64,000 nt of DNA from Arcanobacterium sp. (GCA_022778805.1 JALFSN010000002.1:310001-374000), one strand, 5' to 3'. Counted from the stretch's first letter, positions 36,365 to 45,584 are shown. Numbers and translations are program-made. The notes: a model not told the origin generated them from the letters alone.

Positions 36365-37699
36365 ATGAATCTGGGGATTGAGACCGAGACGCTCGAATTT
36401 AAAAAGAGCACCGCAGAGCTGAAGCAAGCATGCATTTCTCTTTGTGCCATGCTCAACAAGCATGGTCTCGGTACACTGTTTTTCGGTGCGAAACCAGACG
36501 GGACGGTCATCGGCCAGAGCGTCACAGAAGAGACGCTACGAACAGTTTCCCGCAGCATTTATGAATCCATTAAACCCCAGATTTACCCTACCGTTACCAA
36601 GGAAATACTAGACGAAAAAGAGTGCATAAAAGTCGAAGTCAACGGAGCTGAAGCACCTTATGCAGCATACGGAAGGTACTATCTGCGCACAGCCGACGAG
36701 GATCGAGCTGTCTCCACAGCCCAGCTGCGAACAATGTTGAGCGAGGAAAGCTACAAAGACTCTTGGGAACTGGCACCTTCATACCTTATGCCAGAAGACA
36801 TGGACGCAAACTGCGTTGATCGTTTTCTGCAAGCTGCGCATCAGGCCAATCGGCTACCAGAGCTCGCAGGTACGGCGCCAGACTTGGCGAGTCGTTTGGG
36901 CCTCGTCACGGGAGATCACCTTAACCGTGCAGGAGAATTCCTTTTCGGCAATAGTCGTCCTGTCACTTTGAAGCTCGCACTGCTCGCAACGCCAGAGAAA
37001 ATAACTTTTCTCGATATGCGCACAGAAGAGGGGAACATTTTTGAACTACTCACAGCTGCCGAACAGTACGTACTAAAAAACATTAACTGGCACGTCTCGG
37101 TCAATCGCATGCAACGAGAAGAAATACCTGAACTGCCACAAGAGGCAATACGCGAGGTCATCGCAAACAGCTTCGCTCATGCCCGCTATCAAACGAACAC
37201 CACTCACGAAATCTGTGTATATCCCGATCGAGTTACCTTTTATAATCCCGGCCGTTTCGCTAACTCGTATTCTCCAGACGAATACGTTACGAAAGCTTTG
37301 CCCTCAGTAACGCGCAACGAGCTGATAGCAAAAACCATGTATCTCAGCAAAAACATCGAACGCTTCGGCAGTGGCATCAGGAAAGTAGTGAACCTGTGCA
37401 CTGACACAGGAATCAGATACGCGTTCGACAATGGAAATTACGGTTTTATGGTGACGCTCTACCGAGGTGGTGACAGTGATGTCACCACTAATGTCACCAC
37501 CAATGCAGAGCTAACCAACACTGAGCTAGCCGTGCTATCGCTGTTGATGAAAAATCCTAGGTTCACAAGAAAAGAACTAGCAAGCGAGACGTCAAAGACC
37601 GTACGCACCATTCAGCGCGCTTTGAACACGCTCGTAGCGAAGGGCTACATCGAAAAACAAGGAACCCAAAACGAACCAGTATGGCACGTGCGCAGCTAG
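36365..37699 (+). CDS. AlbA_2 (Schlafen-like) putative transcription regulator with C-terminal winged helix
   Basis: 444 aa from ATG 36365 (GGGAGGAG upstream). The N-terminal AlbA_2 domain (~1-125) starts NLGIETETLEFKKS and has FFGAKPDGTVIGQ. A GHKL ATPase-like region (~245-370) contains QEAIREVIANSFAHARY and ERFGSGIRKVV, and a winged helix (~395-444) contains FTRKELASETSKTVRTIQRAL. The linker ~367-380 is Val/Thr-rich (DVTTNVTTN) and encoded by the operator sequence itself. These proteins are putative helix-turn-helix regulators often found near phage, defence or toxin genes. Codon usage looks more AT-rich than the neighbours. Confidence 0.85.
   Translation: MNLGIETETLEFKKSTAELKQACISLCAMLNKHGLGTLFFGAKPDGTVIGQSVTEETLRTVSRSIYESIKPQIYPTVTKEILDEKECIKVEVNGAEAPYAAYGRYYLRTADEDRAVSTAQLRTMLSEESYKDSWELAPSYLMPEDMDANCVDRFLQAAHQANRLPELAGTAPDLASRLGLVTGDHLNRAGEFLFGNSRPVTLKLALLATPEKITFLDMRTEEGNIFELLTAAEQYVLKNINWHVSVNRMQREEIPELPQEAIREVIANSFAHARYQTNTTHEICVYPDRVTFYNPGRFANSYSPDEYVTKALPSVTRNELIAKTMYLSKNIERFGSGIRKVVNLCTDTGIRYAFDNGNYGFMVTLYRGGDSDVTTNVTTNAELTNTELAVLSLLMKNPRFTRKELASETSKTVRTIQRALNTLVAKGYIEKQGTQNEPVWHVRS
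37466..37501. repeat. Operator-like half-sites inside the AlbA_2 gene
   Basis: GGTGGTGACA (37466-37475), TGTCACCAC (37480-37488) and TGTCACCACC (37492-37501) repeat the promoter palindrome within the linker codons. One inverted pair has a 4-nt centre. Confidence 0.8.
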
Positions 37700-37906
37700 C
37701 AAATTGCGCCGGCTACAGTCACTTTGATCTGGGTTGGTAGACAAGAAAAGAGAAACAGTAACCAAGGCAACCAGCCGCGCGGGAGGCCAGCCAACCAGGT
37801 TTAGACCAGGCTACACAAGAGGGCAGACTGCACGAGCTGTCGCGCTGCTGTCGTTAGGCCAGCGTCGCTCAGCTAGCCGTCGCGCAGCAGTAGTAAAGCA
37901 ATAGTA

Positions 37907-37938
37907 AGAGGCCCCTGCTCGTGTGAGCAGGGGCCTCT
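37907..37938. terminator. 14-bp perfect hairpin
   Basis: AGAGGCCCCTGCTC (37907-37920), loop GTGT, then GAGCAGGGGCCTCT (37925-37938). It lies ~70 bp beyond the stop of the LPXTG gene (minus strand) and ~210 bp after the AlbA_2 gene; likely bidirectional. The gap 37700-37906 holds nothing else I recognise. Confidence 0.8.
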
Positions 37939-38009
37939 ATGAACCTTAAACTAACTACTATCTAAGGTTGTGTGCCAGACACTAGTTCGTGTTAAGCACC
38001 GGGTTCGTG

Positions 38010-41000
38010 TCAGGCGTCACGGCGACGGCGTGCAGCGACCAGCATGCCACCAGCAGCAACAGCCAACGAGGACAGGCCCACCAGACCAGCCAGAGCAGAA
38101 CCAGTATTCGGCAGGCGCTCCGGATCAGCAGCCTTTACCTGGCCAAAATCATTAGCCACAGCAGGATCAGTCACAGGCTCACCCTTCTGAGCAGGATCAG
38201 CAATGGTCTTACCAGTATCAGGATCCACTTTCGTGTTCACCTCATCACCATCAGTCTTACCATCACCATCAGTATCAGCCTTATTCGGGTTAGTAGGCTT
38301 ACCAGACACGGGATTACCTTTACCAGTCACCTCGTCATAATCATTAATACCGTCACTATCGGTATCAGGATCATTCGGGTTCGTGTTACCAGGTTTACCG
38401 TTTGGATCATACTTATCATCCTGGAATGGATTCTTCGAACCATTCACCTCATCACCATCAGTGAGACCGTCACCATCAGAATCAGGGCTGAGCGGATCAG
38501 TCGGATCCGGATTGCCATCCTTATCCTTATGATTCAACTCGTCGCCATCGGAGAGGCCATCACCATCGGTATCAGCCGAGTTCGGATCAGTCACAGGCTC
38601 ACCCTTCTGGTCAGGATCAGGCACAGTCTTACCATTCTCATCCACTTTGGTGTTGATCTCGTCGCCATCCTTCACACCATCATTATCAGTGTCAGGATCA
38701 GTCGGATCAGTCGGAGCACCAGGCTTACCAGAATCCTTAGTCAGATTGCCATCCTCATCATAAGGATTCTTCTCGCCCGTCACTTCGTCGCCATCATTAA
38801 TACCGTCTTTATCGGTATCAGCATCGGCAGGGTTGGTACGAGGCTCGTCCTTCTGGTCAGGATCAGGCACAGTCTTACCCGTGTCAGGATCCACCTTAGT
38901 ATTCGTCTCGTCGCCATCCTTCAGACCATCACCATCAGTATCTGAATTATTCGGATCAGTCGGATCGCCACCATCATAGCCATTGACCTCATCGCCATCA
39001 TTAATACCGTCGTCATCGGTATCAGGATCGGCAGGGTCAGTGCGAGGCTCGTCCTTCTGGTCTGGATCAGGCACAGTATTGCCATCCTCATCTACCTTAG
39101 TGTTGGTCTCGTCGCCATCCTTCAGACCATCACCATCAGTATCAGAGTTCTTCGGATCAGTCGGATCACCACCATCATAGCCATCCTTCTCATCCTTATC
39201 GCTAATACCGTCATTATCATCATCAGGATCAGTCACATCAGGCGTACCGTCACCGTCAGTGTCGAGCTGGAAGTGAGCATTCACATTGTCAGTGCCACCA
39301 TTGTTCGGATACGTGACGACCACCGGCACATCAAACTCTTCCACCGTGTCCGCACTCGGCTGCTTCGGAGCTGTCACCGTAATCACGCCAGTGTTCGGAT
39401 CGATACTCACCGTGTAGCCAGTAGGAGCCGTAAACGTATCTGGAATCGCGTACGTCGTCCCCTCAGGAGCAGTCGCCGCACCGCCATCCTTGCCCGTGAA
39501 CGACGGGGAAGCCGTAGCCGGCTTACCAGGCACCACAAGAGTGTTCCCATACTTCGGCTCAAGAAGCTGCGCCGTCGAGCAACCATTCTCATCAACCGTC
39601 ACACCAGCAGGCGTATCAGGGCACTGATCCTTACCATCAGGCACCTTATCACCATCAGCATCAGCAGGCTTGTCGGCTGGGCTCACAGTAGCAGTACCAG
39701 TACCCTCAGCAGTCCCATCACGCGGATCAGTCTCACCGGTATTAGCACGATCTGCAGGAGTGTAATTCACTACCACGTTAAACGTGCTGCCACCATCAGG
39801 AGTAGCCGCAGTAGGAGTACCCGAGATCGTGCACACACCGTTAGCAAAAGTGGCCGACAAATCAGCAGGCAAACCAGTCACGTTACAACCAGTGACCGTC
39901 GCCATACCAGGATTATTCACCGGCACAGCCACAGGAGTAATCGGCTCGCCAGCCTTACCAGTCACGCTCACGGTACCAACCGTCGGAGCTACCGAACAGC
40001 CATTCGTATCCACCCGAGCACCAGCAGGCGTGCCAGCACACTTATCCCGAGCATCAGGCACATTATCGCCATCAGCATCAGCCGGAACCGGAGGAGTCAC
40101 CTTCTCCGTCACCGTGATATTCCCAGGCTTCGAGGTCACGCTCTTCGGAGTATCCGCACCATCATCCACAAGGTTATACGACACCGTCACCGTGTAATCA
40201 CCATCAATAGCAGCCGTCGGCGTACCCGAAATCACACAGCCACCCTTCTCGGCGTCATACGCGATATTCAAACCAGCAGGCAAACCAGTAGCACTACAAG
40301 CAAGACCAGTAGCCTTACCAGGATTAGCAACAGGAATCACCGTCTCCGTAATAGGAGTACCCACTACACCGGTAATATCAGGCAACGGATCACCATTATT
40401 CACCGTCGGAGCAACCGAGCACCCGTTCTCATCCACAGTCGCACCAGCAGGCGTGCCAGCACACTGATCCTGATCATCAGGCACCTTATCACCATCAGCA
40501 TCACCAGCAGGCATCACAGGCTTCGCCGTCACCGCCACCGGCACATCCACCGACTCAGACGTACCATCCGGATACGTCACCGTCACCGGCACCGTATACG
40601 TATTAGGCGTCACATCCACACCAGGAGCCACCGTGATAGAACCATCCGCATTCACCGTCGCCCACGCAGGACCATTATCGCCCTTAGCAAACGTCGTCTT
40701 CTTAGCACCATCAACCGGAGCAGCAGCCGTCTCCACAACATCCGCCGTCGTCGCATCATCAAACGTCGGCACCGGTACACTAGCCGTACCACCCTGTGCT
40801 ACAGACGTATCCTGCACATACTTCGGAACCCACTTCTCAGCATCCGACACCGTCGGAACCGCAGCAGCTACTTTGAAACTTGCCGTAACGGTCTTGCCCA
40901 TGCTCTGTGCTTCAGGGGTTGGCTTGTAGTTCATCACTACTGGAATGTCAATCGTCTTGTCTTTCTGAGCTTCCGTCGGAGTGAACGTGACGACACCAGT

Positions 41001-42842
41001 CGTCTCATCCACTGACACCTGATCGGCAGTCACACCAGTTGGGAGCTTACCAAGAGTAAAGCTCTCAAACCCTGCAGGCTTGTCTTCTTTACCCTGGGTC
41101 TTAGGATTGTCAAACTTCGGTGCGCTCGTAGCAGCCTCACCCACCGTAGCATCTTTCGCCTCATACGCAAGATAAGAAGGATCAGCCAAGAATGAATCTG
41201 CAAGCAGTGCTTTTTCAAGCTTGCCAAGATCAGCTTCCAATGCCCCCACAGGATACACAGCGGACGTGAAAATAGCAGGCTTCGTCAAATCAGCCGGCAC
41301 CGTGAAATCACACGAACCAAGAACACCCATCTCGTTCGTCGTCATCGAATCACACACAGCACCCTGAACAGGCGCCCCGTCTTTGAACCAGCGAATCTTA
41401 TACGTCGAGGTCTGCACAAGACCGTGCGTCTCCGAGACAGCGGTGTCATCAACAGCAGCAGTATGAGTCAAAACATCAAAATTAGTGACGTCGTGCTGTG
41501 GATTCGACGTCAGCAGAGCAAACATCTGGTTGGAGATATTGTAAGAGGGTAGCCCTGCACCCCAGGCCTTACCAGATGGCTTGCCGAACATGTTCATCGG
41601 GAACTCATCCATCCACACGTCCTGACCGTTATCAACAATCGGGAAGACATACATGTAGTCCGAGTTAATATGGCGCCTATCCTTACCCGCCAGACCATTC
41701 CACAGGAACACATCGCCGTGGTTCTGTTCCCCAGTCAGCTCGCCAGCAGTCTTACCCTCAGGGACTCCGTCAGCATTGCTGTAGCTCCTTCCCCACAATC
41801 CCTGGAACGGAATATAGAACGAGCCATCAGCCTGGACTGTGCCCACCACAGTCTCAGCAATATGCGATCCCTCACCATGCAGCTTCTGATAATCCTCAAC
41901 GATCTTCTGCTGAGCCTCTTGGAAAGCTACCGCAGTGTAACCCTTATGAGCGTTCTCCCAGTCCTTGAACTGGCGAGCAACCTCATCATTCACATACGAC
42001 GCTACAACACGATTACCCGTAGCAGCCTTATCACCATTGTTTGTCTCGTAAGCATAACCAGTAGCAAACTTGCCTATATTCTCAGACTGCTGCCAGAACA
42101 GCTGACCACGAACCGTGCCATAATTACCGGAGTTATTCCAGACCCCATCAGAAGACTCAGCCTTTGACCACTGAGCCTCCGGCTTGGCCAGCCACTTAGC
42201 AAGATAAGGACGCTCCTGGAACACGACCTGACCATTAACAATACGATCCTGCCCAGCAGTGAAATCCCACGACTCATTATTACGGGCAAGGCGAGTATGG
42301 AATGTACCAGACCAATGATCCCCACCTTTAACGAGCATATACTTGGCCGGATCAGGAGACTCTGCCCAGGTACGCACCGCAAGCTTCGCACCATTAACGC
42401 CACCAAGCCAGAACTTATGCTCACCACCAAGCGGATCAATAAGCGGCTTAGAAAGATCAAAAGCAAAATTACCCTCTGAATCAGAGGTCGTAAAGAAGAT
42501 CGGCGAAACGAAACCGGTGTAATCCATCCACTGCAAATACACCTTAACGTTCGGCACCATACCCTCGGTATTCTTCCTGCCAATACCAGACCCTCTATCA
42601 ATCCAGACTGAACCGTTATACGACTCGTCCTGAAGTGGATCGACCGTGCCAGTAGCCTCAATAGCACTAGCCATATTATCGCCAGCAGCCTTATCACCAC
42701 TAGCAGCCACAGCAACGGACGCTGGCGTGAGTGCGAACACTCCCGCAGCCAGACCCGTCGTGCCTAACGCAAAAGCAGCGAGCACGCTTGTGGCCTTACG
42801 CCAGCGAGTGCCCCCCCCCGCGCTCAACTTTTTCGTTTCCAT
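38010..42842 (-). CDS. LPXTG-anchored giant surface protein with calcium-type repeats
   Basis: 1610 aa. Signal peptide (~1-47), then an N-terminal domain (~50-560) with a carboxypeptidase-like NGSVWIDR.GSGIGRKNTEG opening. Next come Rib/Ig-like domains: PDGTSESVDVPVAVT (~765), and repeats containing GLPAGLNIAYDAE and the SGTPTAA motif. Three thrombospondin-3-like segments (~780, 915, 1060) read DADGDKVPD..DQC..TPAG. Residues ~1190-1560 hold 11 DxDxDG-type motifs (e.g. DTDGDGLKDGDE), which probably bind Ca2+ and stiffen a stalk. LPNTG (~1576), a helix and RRRRDA complete a sortase signal. Codons 8-11 contain a nine-G run. Likely an adhesin; the ligand is unknown. Confidence 0.93.
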   Translation of the reverse strand: METKKLSAGGGTRWRKATSVLAAFALGTTGLAAGVFALTPASVAVAASGDKAAGDNMASAIEATGTVDPLQDESYNGSVWIDRGSGIGRKNTEGMVPNVKVYLQWMDYTGFVSPIFFTTSDSEGNFAFDLSKPLIDPLGGEHKFWLGGVNGAKLAVRTWAESPDPAKYMLVKGGDHWSGTFHTRLARNNESWDFTAGQDRIVNGQVVFQERPYLAKWLAKPEAQWSKAESSDGVWNNSGNYGTVRGQLFWQQSENIGKFATGYAYETNNGDKAATGNRVVASYVNDEVARQFKDWENAHKGYTAVAFQEAQQKIVEDYQKLHGEGSHIAETVVGTVQADGSFYIPFQGLWGRSYSNADGVPEGKTAGELTGEQNHGDVFLWNGLAGKDRRHINSDYMYVFPIVDNGQDVWMDEFPMNMFGKPSGKAWGAGLPSYNISNQMFALLTSNPQHDVTNFDVLTHTAAVDDTAVSETHGLVQTSTYKIRWFKDGAPVQGAVCDSMTTNEMGVLGSCDFTVPADLTKPAIFTSAVYPVGALEADLGKLEKALLADSFLADPSYLAYEAKDATVGEAATSAPKFDNPKTQGKEDKPAGFESFTLGKLPTGVTADQVSVDETTGVVTFTPTEAQKDKTIDIPVVMNYKPTPEAQSMGKTVTASFKVAAAVPTVSDAEKWVPKYVQDTSVAQGGTASVPVPTFDDATTADVVETAAAPVDGAKKTTFAKGDNGPAWATVNADGSITVAPGVDVTPNTYTVPVTVTYPDGTSESVDVPVAVTAKPVMPAGDADGDKVPDDQDQCAGTPAGATVDENGCSVAPTVNNGDPLPDITGVVGTPITETVIPVANPGKATGLACSATGLPAGLNIAYDAEKGGCVISGTPTAAIDGDYTVTVSYNLVDDGADTPKSVTSKPGNITVTEKVTPPVPADADGDNVPDARDKCAGTPAGARVDTNGCSVAPTVGTVSVTGKAGEPITPVAVPVNNPGMATVTGCNVTGLPADLSATFANGVCTISGTPTAATPDGGSTFNVVVNYTPADRANTGETDPRDGTAEGTGTATVSPADKPADADGDKVPDGKDQCPDTPAGVTVDENGCSTAQLLEPKYGNTLVVPGKPATASPSFTGKDGGAATAPEGTTYAIPDTFTAPTGYTVSIDPNTGVITVTAPKQPSADTVEEFDVPVVVTYPNNGGTDNVNAHFQLDTDGDGTPDVTDPDDDNDGISDKDEKDGYDGGDPTDPKNSDTDGDGLKDGDETNTKVDEDGNTVPDPDQKDEPRTDPADPDTDDDGINDGDEVNGYDGGDPTDPNNSDTDGDGLKDGDETNTKVDPDTGKTVPDPDQKDEPRTNPADADTDKDGINDGDEVTGEKNPYDEDGNLTKDSGKPGAPTDPTDPDTDNDGVKDGDEINTKVDENGKTVPDPDQKGEPVTDPNSADTDGDGLSDGDELNHKDKDGNPDPTDPLSPDSDGDGLTDGDEVNGSKNPFQDDKYDPNGKPGNTNPNDPDTDSDGINDYDEVTGKGNPVSGKPTNPNKADTDGDGKTDGDEVNTKVDPDTGKTIADPAQKGEPVTDPAVANDFGQVKAADPERLPNTGSALAGLVGLSSLAVAAGGMLVAARRRRDA
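38160..39270 (-). repeat. Aspartate-rich calcium-type repeat array
   Basis: Eleven copies of D-x-D-x-D-G followed by a D/E pair, at spacings of ~30-45 residues and with near-identical DNA in several (TNTKVD, PDPDQKDEPRT). The DNA similarity makes recombination between units likely, so the stalk length could vary. Confidence 0.85.
42811..42819 (-). repeat. Nine-base C/G run in the 5' end of the LPXTG gene
   Basis: Nine G on the coding strand, in the codons of AGGG (residues 8-11) of the signal peptide. At nine the frame is open; gain or loss of one base would shift it. This is a classic slipped-strand phase-variation tract. Confidence 0.75.
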
Positions 42843-43014
42843 TTAGTTCATTCCCCTACATACATCGGAGTAACTAGACAACCGCTCCCGAAGGCCGAAA
42901 CACACACATGCCCCACACAACCATGAACCCACCAGACACCACCATATATCCCACAACAGCATCCAGCACGCCCACCAAATCGAGTGCGAGGTGGACACAC
43001 TCACATGCCCACTG

Positions 43015-43023
43015 CCCCCCCCC
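43015..43023. repeat. Nine-C run upstream of the LPXTG gene
   Basis: A second run of exactly nine C, 173 bp before the ATG at 42842. Length change here could alter promoter spacing or mRNA structure. Confidence 0.6.
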
Positions 43024-43190
43024 GAAGACGCGATAAACCCATCATATAAAAAAATGGAGAAAAACAAAACCAAAACCACAAAACTGAGACACACACCCAC
43101 AAACCACACACACCCAACACAAACACCCGCCGCCACCCCCACAAACTTTCACGGCGCCAAGCCATCCTCGAACCAATAGCCACACCAACA

Positions 43191-43232
43191 CCGAGCAGAC
43201 ACAGGCCGACGCCGAGCAGACACAGGCCGACG
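43191..43232. repeat. Two tandem 21-bp repeats
   Basis: CCGAGCAGACACAGGCCGACG occurs at 43191-43211 and again at 43212-43232 with no mismatch, between the LPXTG gene and the CDF transporter gene. Confidence 0.8.
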
Positions 43233-43261
43233 CCAACTGCTTATGCACAATAATTGCTCGT

Positions 43262-44188
43262 CTATGCGTGCAATTGCTGAGCGTGAATAGCGGCTATCCG
43301 CTGCGGCTCTAGCTGAATCGTGATGTGGTGAAGCTCAATGCCGTGGTGAGCGCTGAGACACTCCGTGGCCGCATCCAAGACGTCGATAGCGTGGCCGTCG
43401 TTAAAGCACTCGTCAGGAAGCACGATGTGGCCACTCAACACCGGCAGACCAGTGGCGATGGTCGATGCGTGAAGATCGTGCACGGCAAGCACGTGCGGCA
43501 GATGCAGCAGATGCTCGCGCACGCGGTCTAAATCAAGTTCTTGCGGCGTGGCTTCAAATAGAATCCGCGTGGTCGATGCCAAAATTTTAGCCGCCCTCGG
43601 CACTATCAGCGCCACTATGATGAGGCTGGCAACGGCGTCAGCACGCTCCCACCCCGTGAACTGTATGACGATTGCGCTGACGATAACGGCCAGTGAGCTT
43701 GCCGCATCATTCATCACTTCCAGAAAAGCTGCCCTCATGTTGAGATTGGCTTCGTGGTGACGGCGCAGCACCAACAGGCCGGCGATATTGCCCACAAGCC
43801 CGACGATTCCAACTGCGAGCAGCCCGCTGCCGTTAATCGAGCTGGGGACTATCAGCCGATGAATTGCCTCCAACAAGGTATATACCCCAATACCAATCAG
43901 CATAAGCGCCTGCAGCATAGCTGAGATTATCTCTGCGCGCAGCCATCCCCACGTGTGTTGGCTAGTGGATGGGCGTCTGGCCAGGCGCACAGCAATGAGA
44001 GCCATCACTAGCCCTGCCGTATCGCTGAGCATGTGCCCTACGTCGGCTAACAGCGCTAACGATGACGTAAAAACAACCCCGCATATCTCCACCACGAGGA
44101 CGCTCACCGCGATAGCAAGGACGATTGAGAGCCGTTTCATGCCAGCTACCTGCTGACGAGCTGTGTGCTGGTGAGTATGGCCATCCAC
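43262..44188 (-). CDS. Cation diffusion facilitator (zinc exporter, ZitB/CzcD-like)
   Basis: 308 aa. Six helices between ~18 and 205, with the zinc-site residues in LLADVGHMLSDTAGL (HxxxD, helix 2) and EVMNDAASSLAVI (helix 5), the usual CDF pairs. The start DGHTHQHT is a short His-rich tail. The C-terminal cytoplasmic domain (~215-300) has the LPHVLAVHDLHAST fold used in CDF dimers. It exports Zn2+ against a proton gradient. The nearby zinc importer operon gives both sides of zinc homeostasis, though no Zur box is visible here. Confidence 0.93.
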   Translation of the reverse strand: MDGHTHQHTARQQVAGMKRLSIVLAIAVSVLVVEICGVVFTSSLALLADVGHMLSDTAGLVMALIAVRLARRPSTSQHTWGWLRAEIISAMLQALMLIGIGVYTLLEAIHRLIVPSSINGSGLLAVGIVGLVGNIAGLLVLRRHHEANLNMRAAFLEVMNDAASSLAVIVSAIVIQFTGWERADAVASLIIVALIVPRAAKILASTTRILFEATPQELDLDRVREHLLHLPHVLAVHDLHASTIATGLPVLSGHIVLPDECFNDGHAIDVLDAATECLSAHHGIELHHITIQLEPQRIAAIHAQQLHA

Positions 44189-44489
44189 GATTTACCTCAT
44201 ATTCTCCACATTTTCTACACTCTTCTGTATTCGCCCGCTTATTCGCTGCATTCACTTATCTGCCGCATCTGCGTATCTGCTTCCACGCTCAGACTTCTGC
44301 ATTCAGCTTTCTGAATTTCGCCTTCCACATTCGGCGAGATACATATTAGTGCCAGCCCGATACGGCACTCCAGTGATAGCTGCCTCAGCTGCCACCTCAA
44401 CCGCCTCAGCTATAGAGGAATCCTCAATGGCACCAGTCAAGAGCATCAGCTCAAACCTGCACAAAGTGACGCCGTTTCCGTGTACCATA
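44189..44489. other. Gene-free region
   Basis: No credible gene, only short ORFs without ribosome sites. It carries the divergent promoters of the CDF (minus) and alcohol dehydrogenase (plus) genes. Confidence 0.5.
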
Positions 44490-44522
44490 TGAGACGTCGT
44501 TATCAATAGGGCTAACGTCTCA
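44490..44522. promoter_or_regulatory. 8-bp inverted repeat before the alcohol dehydrogenase
   Basis: TGAGACGT (44490-44497) and ACGTCTCA (44515-44522) are a perfect pair with a 17-nt spacer, ending 18 bp before the ATG. It could be an operator or a 5' hairpin. Confidence 0.55.
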
Positions 44523-44540
44523 ATTTAGGAGTTTCACACC

Positions 44541-45584
44541 ATGGTAGAAACAATGCGCGCGGAGCGCTTCTATGCCAAAGACCACTCAATTCACGTAGAG
44601 GACGTGCCAATTCCTCATCCCAAAGCGGGCGAAGTGCTGATCAAAATTGCCTATTGCGGCATCTGCCACTCAGATCTATCTCTTATCAACGGCACATTCC
44701 CCGCTAGTCTGGACGTCGTCACCCAGGGGCACGAAGCAGCCGGCACCATCGTTGAAGTTGGCAGCGGCGTCACGGGCTGGAAAGTCGGAGACCGCGTGAT
44801 CCCCTCCGCAGGGCAGCCATGCGGAAAGTGCCGCAAATGCCGCCTGGGCGACTATGCAAACTGCCTCGATCTGCAAATCATGGCGTTCCAGTATGACGGC
44901 GCATGGGCGGAATACCACGTGACGAAAGCCATCGGCCTCATCCGCATCCCCGACAACGTCTCCATGGATCAAGCCGCTATTCTCGCCGACGCCGTCTCCA
45001 CACCTTTTGGTGCCGTCGTGCGCACCGGCAAAGTACACATGGGCAATGCCGTAGCTGTGTGGGGGCTTGGCGGCGTGGGCACCCATATCGTGCAGCTGGC
45101 GAAACTCGCTGGCGCCGCCCCGATTATTGCCATCGACGTCAATGACAACGTACTCGAACGCGCCAAGCGCTTGGGAGCTGACTTTACGCTACGCGCTGAC
45201 GACGATGATCTGACCGGAAAAATCCGTGACATTACTGGCGGGCGTATGATTGACGTCGCTTTTGACGCCGTTGGCATCCAATCCACCACCCGCGCCGCGC
45301 TCGACTCACTCGACATGTATGGCAAGGCAGTCGTCGTCGGCCTATCTGGGCAGGATATTAACGGCGGTCCGATTCACCAGTTCTCCCGTGGTCGCAAACA
45401 GCTCCTCGGCCACCTGGGATACAAGACGCAAGATATCGGCATTCTCGCCGAACTGCTCTCCTACGGACGCCTGGATCTGAGTGAATCAATTTCGAGTGTC
45501 GTCTCCCTTGAAGACGTCAAAGATGGCATTCGCGCTCTGGAAAACCACGAGGGTGACCCCATCCGTATTTTGGTCAAGCCATAA
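44541..45584 (+). CDS. Zinc-dependent alcohol dehydrogenase (AdhP-like)
   Basis: 347 aa, AGGAG nine bases before the ATG. Medium-chain dehydrogenase: catalytic zinc ligands Cys in CGICHSDL (~36) and His/Glu in GHEAAGTIVEVG (~60); structural zinc cysteines in CGKCRKCRLGDYANC (~91-105). The NAD-binding fold is GLGGVGTHIVQLAK (~175). It converts alcohols to aldehydes with NAD+, probably ethanol-type substrates. A zinc enzyme close to zinc transport genes is of interest, but an operon link is not shown. Confidence 0.93.
   Translation: MVETMRAERFYAKDHSIHVEDVPIPHPKAGEVLIKIAYCGICHSDLSLINGTFPASLDVVTQGHEAAGTIVEVGSGVTGWKVGDRVIPSAGQPCGKCRKCRLGDYANCLDLQIMAFQYDGAWAEYHVTKAIGLIRIPDNVSMDQAAILADAVSTPFGAVVRTGKVHMGNAVAVWGLGGVGTHIVQLAKLAGAAPIIAIDVNDNVLERAKRLGADFTLRADDDDLTGKIRDITGGRMIDVAFDAVGIQSTTRAALDSLDMYGKAVVVGLSGQDINGGPIHQFSRGRKQLLGHLGYKTQDIGILAELLSYGRLDLSESISSVVSLEDVKDGIRALENHEGDPIRILVKP

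Larger units (their letters stand above)
42843..43261. other. Gene-free, A/C-biased region upstream of the LPXTG gene
   Basis: The plus strand is strongly A/C-rich between ~42895 and 43135 (G/T-rich on the minus strand), with a nine-C run and a 21-bp tandem repeat. Small minus-strand ORFs here are Cys/Trp-rich and reflect this bias. It may be a long leader or promoter region. Confidence 0.5.

Noticed and set aside
38160-39270. CRISPR-like array
   Set aside because: The regular repeats are coding Asp-rich units, not direct repeats with unique spacers.
39273-41015. 580-aa plus-strand ORF opposite the LPXTG gene
   Set aside because: Arg/His/Ile-rich composition is the complement of Gly/Asp/Val codons on the minus strand; the minus-strand gene has signal peptide and sorting motif.
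42843-43142. 99-aa minus-strand ORF ending next to the LPXTG gene start
   Set aside because: Very rich in Cys, Trp and Val because of the G/T bias of that strand; no ribosome site and no recognisable pattern.
44303-44506. 67-aa minus-strand ORF between CDF and adh
   Set aside because: No ribosome site; it overlaps the inverted repeat and promoter region and has no family pattern.
44541-45584. Zur control of the alcohol dehydrogenase
   Set aside because: Zinc-regulated adh genes are known in corynebacteria, but no Zur-type sequence is visible upstream here.
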